Part shown: positions 1 to 5,017 of the stretch, piece after piece
Layout of the letters: each line of letters opens with the position of its first letter
Position numbering within the stretch: position 1 is the first letter of the stretch
NCBI GenBank assembly: GCA_025774615.1
Contig: JALGVQ010000193.1
Span: 1 to 5,017, forward strand
DNA from: a bacterium
Lineage (GTDB): Bacteria; Blakebacterota; Blakebacteria; Blakebacterales; Blakebacteraceae
DNA length: 5,017 nucleotides
Direction: 5' to 3'
Made by a program: the position numbers and the translations under genes
The notes under the pieces: generated by a model
Databases searched by the model: none
Seen by the model: only the letters and a program-made list of their open reading frames with translations
Told to the model about the DNA's origin: nothing

Positions 1-1920
1 GTAGTCGATGAGGATGCTATGTCCCCACAGGTATTCCGACTGCTGGGGGTTCGCGTCAGTGATCTGACGGCGTCCCGAGAATGATCCATCACTGACGAAG
101 TAGTCGGGATAATCAGCGAACGTCTGACGGGTATAGAGGAACGTATCGGTCTCCCCTGCCCTGGTCAGACCACCGAATTTGCAGTCCTCGAACACGAGTT
201 GCGTAAGGTCTCCGTCCTCGAGTTCGAAGAAGCCGGCTTTCTTGTTCCACTGGCCGTAGGCAGAGAACAGGACGGGTTCATCCAGGTCGATGAAGCGCGC
301 TTCGGGATCGGTCCTGATGTACCGCAGAACGATCTCATCCTCAGCGCCCTGTCCACCGGTCAGGTTCGTGGCCTGGTTGCCGTTGAGCGGCTGAAGCCAG
401 AGATCGTACCGGTGGGTGAGGATCACCGACCTGCCATCTTCGGTCCAGCCGGATATACCATAGGGAGGTCTGGTACCAGTGTTATCCCACTCGGCATTGG
501 CGAAACTGACCGGAGCGCTCTCTGTCAGATTCGTCTTCCTGCCGTCATCGAGGGTGTAATCCCAGATGTGACCATTCTCCCAGAAGAGATAGTGTTCGTT
601 GTCAGGAGAGAGCGCAGAAGCGCCGCCTCCACGGAATCCACGGGATGACAGACCACTGATGTGGCCTTCGAGGAAGAGGGTCCTCTCACCGGTCTCGATG
701 TTCACCCGGTAGTAATCGGCCTGTCGCTCTTTCCAGTCGGAGATGTATGCGCGGTTGTTCTGACCGATCCCCCACCTGCCGTCCCGAGAGATCGTGATCG
801 AACGCATCTCCCGGTCGGTGAGCTGAAGGAACTTCTTCTCACCGATATGAAGGACTGAGCGGAAGGTAAGGTTCTTTTCTGCCTCGAACTGACCATTCAG
901 GCCACCCAGGTGTCCCTCATCCTGATAGTGGAAGATCCTTACATTCGCCTCTTCGTCGGCGTCTTTCTCCTTCTCCTTCTTCTCCTGCGATCTGATATCG
1001 AAGAAGATCTTTGAAAGGTCTTCACTCCATGTCAGTCTCCCGGCGGCTATGATCATACCCTCTGAAAATCCGGGATCGTCGGAGGGATCGTAGACGATCT
1101 CCGCCATCCGGCGGCCGGTCACACCGGTGAATGCCAGCAGGGTGTTCAGGGGGTGCTCCAGGGTGTCCACCTCGGTCCCCTTGAGAACGGCGATGGCAGA
1201 TCCCTCTTCATCCCAGGTCAGCTGTGTGTAATCGGCCGATCCGTTATCGAGCGGCCGGCGGGATCCTGAGTCGAGCATGATGAAGTAGATGCCATTACCG
1301 CTCTGATCGGCGGCATCCACCGTATAGGCGAGAACCGACCCCGGCTTATTGAAGCTGAAGGCGCCCACACTGCCGATCAGCTCTTCATACCCCTCTCGCA
1401 GGTTGCGAAGGATGATGTCGGATCCATCGTGATCGGCATCCCTATCTGCCTGTGCCTTACCGATCAGGAAGTGACTGGAACCCTTCGGGAACGAGAAGGA
1501 GGCGGCGTTCTCCCAGGTCAGCTTCTCACCGCTCTCGAGATTGAGGAGCCCTGCCTTGTTCGGCACCGGTTTCCTCTGATCCCGAAGCTTCTCAGCTTCC
1601 TCGAACGGCAGGGTGAGCATGTAGGCCAGCCAGTTCGAGTCGTCAGAGAAACTGGGACGGGAAGCCAGGGGTATCATGTACTCCTGATCGGTCTCCAGGT
1701 TCTTAACATAGAGGGTGTCGTTCTGTTCGAACTGTCTGTAGGAGAAGGTCACCCATTGCCCATTGTCTGATATCGCGGTGGATGAGACCGATCGCCAGCT
1801 GTCGTAGTCATCCATGGTCAGCGGTTTCTTCTCACTCTGACCCAGCACTATCACGTTCGATGCGCAGAACGTAAGCGCAAGGACGACTACTGCCTGGTTC
1901 AGCCTGCTGAAGCGTCTCAT
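1..1920 (-). CDS. S9 (prolyl oligopeptidase) family exported peptidase, N-terminal 640 residues, 3' end off window
   Basis: This reading frame is open from the ATG at 1920 to the left edge with no stop, so the gene is partial and continues beyond position 1. Residues 1-27 look like a signal peptide (basic MRRFSRLNQ, then a hydrophobic core, with a plausible cleavage near VLG-Q), so the product is probably periplasmic or outer-surface. The visible part matches the repeat-rich beta-propeller of S9 peptidases that gates the active site. Supporting motifs are the SDNGQWVTF-type blade, a charged Lys/Glu insert at about 313-325 followed by VRIFHYQDEG (327-336, family form IWHWKD), and PPYGISGW (485-492) followed by a YDLWLQPL strand. 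The Ser-Asp-His hydrolase domain would start just after the visible end and is not seen. GAGAGG lies 6 bases before the ATG and supports the start. It is transcribed divergently from the 2161 gene. The family assignment is strong; substrate and activity are unknown. Confidence 0.88.
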   Translation of the reverse strand, partial: MRRFSRLNQAVVVLALTFCASNVIVLGQSEKKPLTMDDYDSWRSVSSTAISDNGQWVTFSYRQFEQNDTLYVKNLETDQEYMIPLASRPSFSDDSNWLAYMLTLPFEEAEKLRDQRKPVPNKAGLLNLESGEKLTWENAASFSFPKGSSHFLIGKAQADRDADHDGSDIILRNLREGYEELIGSVGAFSFNKPGSVLAYTVDAADQSGNGIYFIMLDSGSRRPLDNGSADYTQLTWDEEGSAIAVLKGTEVDTLEHPLNTLLAFTGVTGRRMAEIVYDPSDDPGFSEGMIIAAGRLTWSEDLSKIFFDIRSQEKKEKEKDADEEANVRIFHYQDEGHLGGLNGQFEAEKNLTFRSVLHIGEKKFLQLTDREMRSITISRDGRWGIGQNNRAYISDWKERQADYYRVNIETGERTLFLEGHISGLSSRGFRGGGASALSPDNEHYLFWENGHIWDYTLDDGRKTNLTESAPVSFANAEWDNTGTRPPYGISGWTEDGRSVILTHRYDLWLQPLNGNQATNLTGGQGAEDEIVLRYIRTDPEARFIDLDEPVLFSAYGQWNKKAGFFELEDGDLTQLVFEDCKFGGLTRAGETDTFLYTRQTFADYPDYFVSDGSFSGRRQITDANPQQSEYLWGHSILIDY

Positions 1921-2094
1921 CTCGTACCTCTCGTTTTCGGTTCCCGGTATCGGAAGCGGTAGATTCACGACTGCCCTACACTGTGGTGCCAACCTACCAC
2001 CACTCCTGAATTCCGGTCAATTGCGACGACGCACCACTACCGCTTCATGGACAGGTGATACTTCAGGGGAATGTGCTGCCAATTGCTCACCTTT

Positions 2095-2123
2095 TTGCCC
2101 TCCTGCTGATGGTATGCTACAAT
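2095..2123 (+). promoter_or_regulatory. Extended -10 sigma70-type promoter for the 2161 gene
   Basis: A TTGCCC -35 at 2095-2100 is followed by a 17-base spacer and TACAAT at 2118-2123. TG lies one base upstream of the -10 (2115-2116), giving TATGCTACAAT, which is the extended -10 form. Transcription would begin near 2130, leaving a leader of about 30 bases. This also excludes the ATG at 2122 as a start codon, because it lies inside the -10. Confidence 0.65.
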
Positions 2124-2148
2124 GCATGGAGTGCTATTCCCTCATATG

Positions 2149-2154
2149 AAGGAG
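2149..2154 (+). promoter_or_regulatory. Ribosome binding site deciding the 2161 start
   Basis: AAGGAG sits exactly 6 bases before the ATG at 2161. The in-frame ATGs at 2122, 2146 and 2155 lie upstream of or within this site, and the one at 2167 is 12 bases away, so 2161 is the best start. Confidence 0.75.
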
Positions 2155-2160
2155 ATGGTC

Positions 2161-2931
2161 ATGTATATGAGGCTGAGTGTTATGGTGATCACTATCATTG
2201 GCGTTTTCGGATGCTTTGCGACAGTATCCGTTGAAGCAGTTTCACAAACCGGAATAAATGTCCCGAATCAACGGATTGAACTCGATAATCCCGGTCATTC
2301 AAACCTGCTCGCAGGTGCTGACACAACTCTTTCAGCAGAACATCTTCTCAATTCATTAGCACGTGATAAGAGAACAAATCGGACTATTGGTGGTGGAATG
2401 GCGCTGGGTGGAGGTGTTCTGCTTCTGGTGATAAGTGCCCGTTTATCAGTGGATCCTCCGAACCTTCCGTTTTGGAAACCACTTGGCCTGATACTTGGCG
2501 GAACATGCATAGTATCAGGCGCTGTATTGCTGGCTGTTCCATCTCGGACAGAATCCGAGGCCACCGATGTGAGAGAAATCACAGATCAGGTAGATCGCGA
2601 GAGAGCTGCCTATTCCAGCCTGATCTCACTTACAGAACGAGCCAGACGACAGCGTTTTCTTGGAGGAGCAATTTCAGTGGGGTTAGGACTTAGTTGGCTC
2701 CTGGCGCCTGAAGATTCTGCTCGCAGGGATGAGACTCTTGGTCTGTTGAGTATCGGTGAGGGTCTCTATTATCTCCTCTTCAAGAGTCCAGAAGAAAAAA
2801 TCCTGGCCAGATATGAAAGCGCGCATCGAGAGCCAGGCGTGAAGCTCAATATCAGTCCTGCGCTGTTGATTGGAGAGAGTGCTCAGGTACCTGGTATTGC
2901 ACTGCGATTGTCCTTTGGCACGTCCAGATAA
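2161..2931 (+). CDS. Exported or membrane protein of unknown function with duplicated hydrophobic hairpins
   Basis: I do not recognise a named family in this 256-residue protein. Residues 1-26 form a signal peptide or anchor with possible cleavage after VEA. A Cys at 18 (VFGC) is a poor lipobox because Phe is at -2. Four later hydrophobic, Gly-rich stretches lie at about 76-92, 107-127, 166-182 and 192-207. They form two hairpins separated by a charged, probably helical linker (about 129-165). The two halves resemble each other: residues 71-89 (R..R.IGGG....G.G) align with 162-180 without a gap, and LGLI (108-111) parallels LGLL (193-196). The C-terminal 30 residues look like two beta strands ending in GIALRLSF, as in envelope proteins of Gram-negatives; that reading is tentative. 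It has its own promoter and converges on the HEPN gene with 79 bases between stops. An envelope location is likely; the function is not assigned. Confidence 0.8.
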   Translation: MYMRLSVMVITIIGVFGCFATVSVEAVSQTGINVPNQRIELDNPGHSNLLAGADTTLSAEHLLNSLARDKRTNRTIGGGMALGGGVLLLVISARLSVDPPNLPFWKPLGLILGGTCIVSGAVLLAVPSRTESEATDVREITDQVDRERAAYSSLISLTERARRQRFLGGAISVGLGLSWLLAPEDSARRDETLGLLSIGEGLYYLLFKSPEEKILARYESAHREPGVKLNISPALLIGESAQVPGIALRLSFGTSR

Positions 2932-3010
2932 CCACACTGGCGTATTGGAGATCACTTGCTGAGTGCGGTCTTGCTCTTCTGATCCTTGGAGTAAGTAACC
3001 AGGGTATCGA

Positions 3011-3430
3011 TTACGGTCGGGCCAACTCTGATTCCGCCCAGGATACAAACCGCTGAACCTGGCTGACATATTCCCTGGCCTCCTGGATCGTGCAGACAGT
3101 GTGATCATACTGGATCTCATTCTTCATCTTCAGGAGTCGGCCGAGCCGGTTCATCTGTTCCTTGCTCGCACGATTCCCCAAGGAGCTTTGAAGGGCCGCG
3201 ATGAGTCTCATATGATCCTGCTGATTCAAGATTCCACCAAACTTGATCGTCAATGCGTCCGCATAGGCTATTGCGGCCAGTAAGGCATTCGACATGATCG
3301 GGTCACCGATCTGACCATCCTGTGCCCGTTCCAGGGCCTCATTTGCAGACTGAAGAAATGCCCTTCCCAGATCAAATCGCCCACGCCACTGGTTGTTCTC
3401 AATCCGCTTCCATACTCCCCTTCTAACCAT
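3011..3430 (-). CDS. HEPN-like helical protein, partner of the adjacent MNT nucleotidyltransferase
   Basis: This 139-residue, apparently all-helical protein follows a nucleotidyltransferase gene and overlaps it by 8 bases, the standard arrangement of MNT/HEPN toxin-antitoxin pairs. Residues 17-69 are amphipathic helices (GRAFLQSANEALE, then NALLAAIAYADALTIKFGG). The signature region at 98-110, ending KMKNEIQYDH, occupies the place of the HEPN R-x4-6-H RNase motif and is followed by a final helix rich in aromatic residues (RFVSWAESEL). In this family HEPN proteins are usually RNases acting as toxins. Here the motif Arg is replaced by Lys103 (K-x6-H110), and Tyr108 precedes rather than follows the His, so RNase activity is uncertain. 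Start: the ATG at 3430 has GAGG 9 bases upstream, within the end of the preceding gene, which suggests translational coupling. HEPN-like assignment is fairly confident from fold pattern plus context; toxin function is inferred. Confidence 0.78.
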   Translation of the reverse strand: MVRRGVWKRIENNQWRGRFDLGRAFLQSANEALERAQDGQIGDPIMSNALLAAIAYADALTIKFGGILNQQDHMRLIAALQSSLGNRASKEQMNRLGRLLKMKNEIQYDHTVCTIQEAREYVSQVQRFVSWAESELARP

Positions 3431-4064
3431 GAGTTACAACCTCAGGGGGGCTGCCGAAGATGGTGATCGCATCCATCTGGATCTGTTCCCAGACTTTGTT
3501 ATCAGGCTCATCGTATTCACTGAGTCCACGACCAGAGACTGATACGACGGATATCGCGATGGACGGATCAGTCACCTTCTCCAAAGAATCTCGAATAGTC
3601 TGTGCCATGAGTTTCGCATCTCCTTCATAGCTGATCACAGCCAGATCGACATCACTACCAGCCGTATCTTCACCACGTGCCGCACTCCCGTACAACCAGA
3701 TGGCCGATGGTTTCGGGTCCATCCGCTCGGCAGTATCACGAACCATTTGCAGAATCATGTCCACCCTCTCAGCCTCAGCCTGGAACAGTACCATCAGTGG
3801 AACTGCAAGAGTGTGCTCGAGATTGAGCGCATAGGGCACCGATCGTCCCAACCCGACAAGACGAACCACTCCATAATCGACCAGGTCTGCGATGGCTTTG
3901 GAAGCCCCGAACCGTGAAAGCCCTGTGCGTTCCGCAAGGATTGTTGCTGAGAGTTCTCCACCATGGACACAGAGCTCACGCAGAATGCGGATGCGAGCGA
4001 TCGTTCCCAGGATCGAATCGAAGGGCTGGAAGAAGGCACTGGATGGTGAAGATGGGTGGCGCAT
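3423..4064 (-). CDS. Winged-helix DNA-binding domain fused to MNT-type nucleotidyltransferase
   Basis: This 213-residue protein has two domains. Residues about 15-80 form a winged helix-turn-helix: LSATILAERTGLSRFGASKAI supplies the two helices, and VVRLVGLGRSVPYALN the wing. Residues about 115-205 are a minimal nucleotidyltransferase. Its motif GSAARGEDTAGSDVDL (126-141) has the expected Gly-Ser and the two metal-binding Asp residues 138 and 140; a third carboxylate is not obvious. In studied MNT/HEPN pairs the MNT protein transfers AMP from ATP onto the HEPN toxin and neutralises it, so this is the likely antitoxin of the gene that overlaps its 3' end. The extra DNA-binding domain suggests it also represses its own operon through the repeats at 4134-4167. 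Start: an ATG at 4064 is preceded by GAGGTGAT (4076-4069), an eight-base match to the 16S tail; the GTG at 4073 lies inside that site. The domain calls are firm; the antitoxin role is inferred. Confidence 0.87.
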   Translation of the reverse strand: MRHPSSPSSAFFQPFDSILGTIARIRILRELCVHGGELSATILAERTGLSRFGASKAIADLVDYGVVRLVGLGRSVPYALNLEHTLAVPLMVLFQAEAERVDMILQMVRDTAERMDPKPSAIWLYGSAARGEDTAGSDVDLAVISYEGDAKLMAQTIRDSLEKVTDPSIAISVVSVSGRGLSEYDEPDNKVWEQIQMDAITIFGSPPEVVTHG

Positions 4065-4068
4065 GATA

Positions 4069-4076
4069 ATCACCTC
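4069..4076 (-). promoter_or_regulatory. Strong ribosome binding site of the wHTH-MNT gene
   Basis: Read on the minus strand this is GAGGTGAT, an unusually long match to the anti-Shine-Dalgarno partner sequence, 4 bases before the ATG at 4064 (8 bases from its GAGG core). It fixes the start at 4064 rather than the in-frame GTG at 4073. Confidence 0.7.
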
Positions 4077-4112
4077 GGAAACTACCTGGCTGTAAGGATA
4101 ACTGCTGAAGTG

Positions 4113-4141
4113 ATTCTATCTGTTGATTAGCCGATTGTCAA
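4113..4141 (-). promoter_or_regulatory. Near-consensus sigma70 promoter of the MNT-HEPN operon
   Basis: On the minus strand a perfect TTGACA (4141-4136) is followed by a 17-base spacer and TAGAAT (4118-4113), one mismatch from TATAAT. The start of transcription would be near 4106, giving a leader of about 40 bases before the ATG at 4064. The region upstream is AT-rich. Such strength suggests the operon is normally held down by a repressor, most simply its own winged-helix product. Confidence 0.8.
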
Positions 4142-4167
4142 TTATAATTGCTTATTGTCATTTATAA
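4134..4167. repeat. 14-bp direct repeat at 20-bp period, candidate operator
   Basis: ATTGTCAATTATAA (4134-4147) and ATTGTCATTTATAA (4154-4167) match at 13 of 14 positions and start exactly 20 bp apart, about two helical turns, so both copies face the same side of the DNA. The first copy covers the -35 of the MNT-HEPN promoter. This is the arrangement expected for a repressor binding in tandem. The wHTH-MNT protein is the obvious candidate; that link is inference. Confidence 0.65.
4139..4150. repeat. 12-bp perfect palindrome next to the -35
   Basis: CAATTATAATTG reads the same on both strands and overlaps three bases of the -35 hexamer. It lies within and between the two direct repeats, so it may be an alternative dimeric operator core. 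AT-rich palindromes of this length can occur by chance in a short AT-rich tract. Confidence 0.45.
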
Positions 4168-4178
4168 ATAACAACACA

Positions 4179-4796
4179 TCATGCCAGTGTGGCCATCTGC
4201 CTCAGAAAGAACTCCTTCACCTCTTCCCATTCCAGACCTGTCAGCATCTCAGGCATCGGTTCCTCATCCGCTTCTTTGAACCAGGTCAGGCTCTTCATCA
4301 GATGGTATCGGTTCCAATCGATATTCGAGTCGCGGCTTTCGAGCTGGTCAAAAAGCCGGAGGAGTCCGGGGACTTTCTGTAGATAGGTATAGAGGTCGAT
4401 GAAATCCTTCATGCTGCCCCGCCCACCGATGGCGATGAGCTTGAGGATGGCGATATCGCAGGGATCAGCGACCATCATGCCCCGATAGCGGATCCCCTGA
4501 TACAGCAGAGGCGCCTCCAGCTTGAGGAAGCTCAACCTGACACCCTTCATGAAGACATGAAGGGTATTCCTGGCTCTGCTCGTGATATCGACCTCTCCCA
4601 TCTCTGACAGTTCGAGTATCAATGCATCGACATCGAAATCACCAGAATGGAAAAAAACGAGGTCATCACTGATCCTATGCCCGAACTGAAGAGCCATCCC
4701 TGTGCCTCCGCAGAGCATCCATCCATCGAGCATTGACCCGTTCACCAGGGATCGAACCAATTCCCATGCCCTATCGTTAAGGACTCGAGGATGCAT
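4179..4796 (-). CDS. AbiEii-type nucleotidyltransferase, probable toxin-antitoxin or abortive-infection component
   Basis: This 205-residue protein has the layout of the short branch of the AbiEii/AbiGii nucleotidyltransferase family. Residues 28-49 contain LCGGT followed by the GHRIS motif and then DDLVFF. Residues 84-95 (KGVRLSFLKLEAPLL) form the central strand. Residues 114-136 hold the conserved D-I-A-x-x-K-L (Lys119) and R-G-x-x-K-D-F-I-D-L-Y (Lys130, Asp131, Asp134). AbiEii proteins transfer nucleotides and are toxic unless restrained. Here the second Asp of the usual D-L-D is Val47 and the later strand carries Ser89, so catalysis may be weakened, altered or lost. Start: GGGAG lies 6 bases before the ATG at 4796 and 3 bases before the ATG at 4799; 4796 is chosen on spacing. 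The chosen ATG shares one base with the stop of the upstream gene (TGATG), which implies coupled translation. The family call is strong; the biological role is inferred. Confidence 0.87.
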   Translation of the reverse strand: MHPRVLNDRAWELVRSLVNGSMLDGWMLCGGTGMALQFGHRISDDLVFFHSGDFDVDALILELSEMGEVDITSRARNTLHVFMKGVRLSFLKLEAPLLYQGIRYRGMMVADPCDIAILKLIAIGGRGSMKDFIDLYTYLQKVPGLLRLFDQLESRDSNIDWNRYHLMKSLTWFKEADEEPMPEMLTGLEWEEVKEFFLRQMATLA

Positions 4797-5017
4797 CATG
4801 AGCTCCCTTTCAGCTGGCACTCCCAGAACACCCGTGTCTTCTCATCAACGCCCCTTCCCCGTATGACCTCAGCCACTCTATCCAGCCCATAGAACGCAAC
4901 TGCCATCTGGACCTGCTGCAGGTTGCCTTCAGTGAGGATCCGCCTGAGAGCCCACACTGAGAACTCATCCAGGTCTGCAGCGGTAATCTTCCTGTCCCAG
5001 AAGAGTCGATGAACCGT
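4796..5017 (-). CDS. Small DUF6922-like protein, 5' end cut off by the window, partner of the AbiEii-type gene
   Basis: The minus-strand frame is open from the right edge to a TGA at 4798-4796, giving 73 visible residues and no start codon in the window. The pattern HRLFWDRK, then a D-L-D..S.W.L.RIL..GN helix, an AFYG...V.EVI segment, and KTRVFWECQL near the end resembles the small DUF6922 proteins encoded directly before AbiEii-type nucleotidyltransferases. Those proteins are about 90-100 residues, so probably only some 10-25 residues are missing. Its stop overlaps the next start (TGATG), so the two are cotranscribed. An antitoxin-like role is a guess from gene order; I see no DNA-binding motif in the visible part. 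The gene is real with good confidence; the family name is moderately sure. Confidence 0.68.
   Translation of the reverse strand, partial: TVHRLFWDRKITAADLDEFSVWALRRILTEGNLQQVQMAVAFYGLDRVAEVIRGRGVDEKTRVFWECQLKGSS

Noticed and set aside
199-1770. Plus-strand open frames inside the S9 gene (for example 199-648 and 1429-1770)
   Set aside because: They lie opposite a continuous 640-codon minus-strand frame with clear S9 peptidase motifs and show no recognisable domains themselves.
1991-2020. Possible minus-strand promoter for the S9 gene (TTGACC, 18-base spacer, TAGGTT)
   Set aside because: The -10 matches only three consensus positions; many bacteria of the suggested type use different promoter elements, so it is left uncalled.
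1983-2037. Inverted repeat GTGGTGC / GCACCAC in the divergent intergenic region
   Set aside because: Seven bases with 41 between them and no link to a promoter; expected by chance at this length.
2932-3010. Possible bidirectional terminator between the convergent genes
   Set aside because: Only weak imperfect stems (such as CCTTGG with CCAGG) and no T-run on either strand; not enough to call.
2683-3120. 145-codon minus-strand frame spanning the convergent gene ends
   Set aside because: It overlaps two better supported genes in other frames, is Arg/Ser-rich with no domain pattern, and has no convincing ribosome binding site.
1-5017. CRISPR array, tRNA, rRNA, insertion sequence or transposase
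   Set aside because: No regularly spaced repeats beyond the two copies at 4134-4167, no cloverleaf or rRNA-like sequence, and no transposase motifs or terminal inverted repeats were seen.

Overview
The window is bacterial, with roughly half G+C by eye, dense coding and good Shine-Dalgarno sites. The large secreted S9-type peptidase has a style I associate with FCB-group and related Gram-negative phyla (Bacteroidota, Gemmatimonadota, Zixibacteria-like lineages). That placement is an inference from protein style only; there is no rRNA or marker gene to fix it.

Layout: (1) Positions 1-1920, minus strand: the first 640 residues of an exported prolyl-oligopeptidase (S9) family protein. The signal peptide and beta-propeller part are visible; the catalytic alpha/beta-hydrolase domain lies off the left edge. 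(2) A divergent intergenic region (1921-2160) carrying a good extended -10 promoter. (3) Positions 2161-2931, plus strand: a 256-residue exported or membrane protein of unknown function that looks internally duplicated. (4) Positions 3011-5017, minus strand: four same-strand genes forming two back-to-back two-gene modules. The upstream module is a small DUF6922-like protein (cut by the right edge) overlapping by 1 or 4 bases an AbiEii-type nucleotidyltransferase. The downstream module is a winged-helix/MNT-nucleotidyltransferase fusion overlapping a HEPN-like helical protein by 8 bases. A near-consensus sigma70 promoter, with a 13/14 direct repeat at 20-bp spacing and a 12-bp palindrome on its -35 side, sits between the two modules.

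The interesting part is region 4. By family knowledge, AbiEii-like NTases and MNT/HEPN pairs act as toxin-antitoxin or phage-defence modules. In MNT/HEPN pairs the MNT protein AMPylates and silences a HEPN RNase. Here several expected active-site residues are altered: the second Asp of the AbiEii DxD is Val, and the HEPN R-x4-6-H motif reads K-x6-H with no following HxY. The MNT protein keeps its GS...DxD motif and is fused to a DNA-binding domain, so it is a good candidate to autoregulate from the repeats upstream of it. Whether the two modules work together cannot be told from sequence alone.
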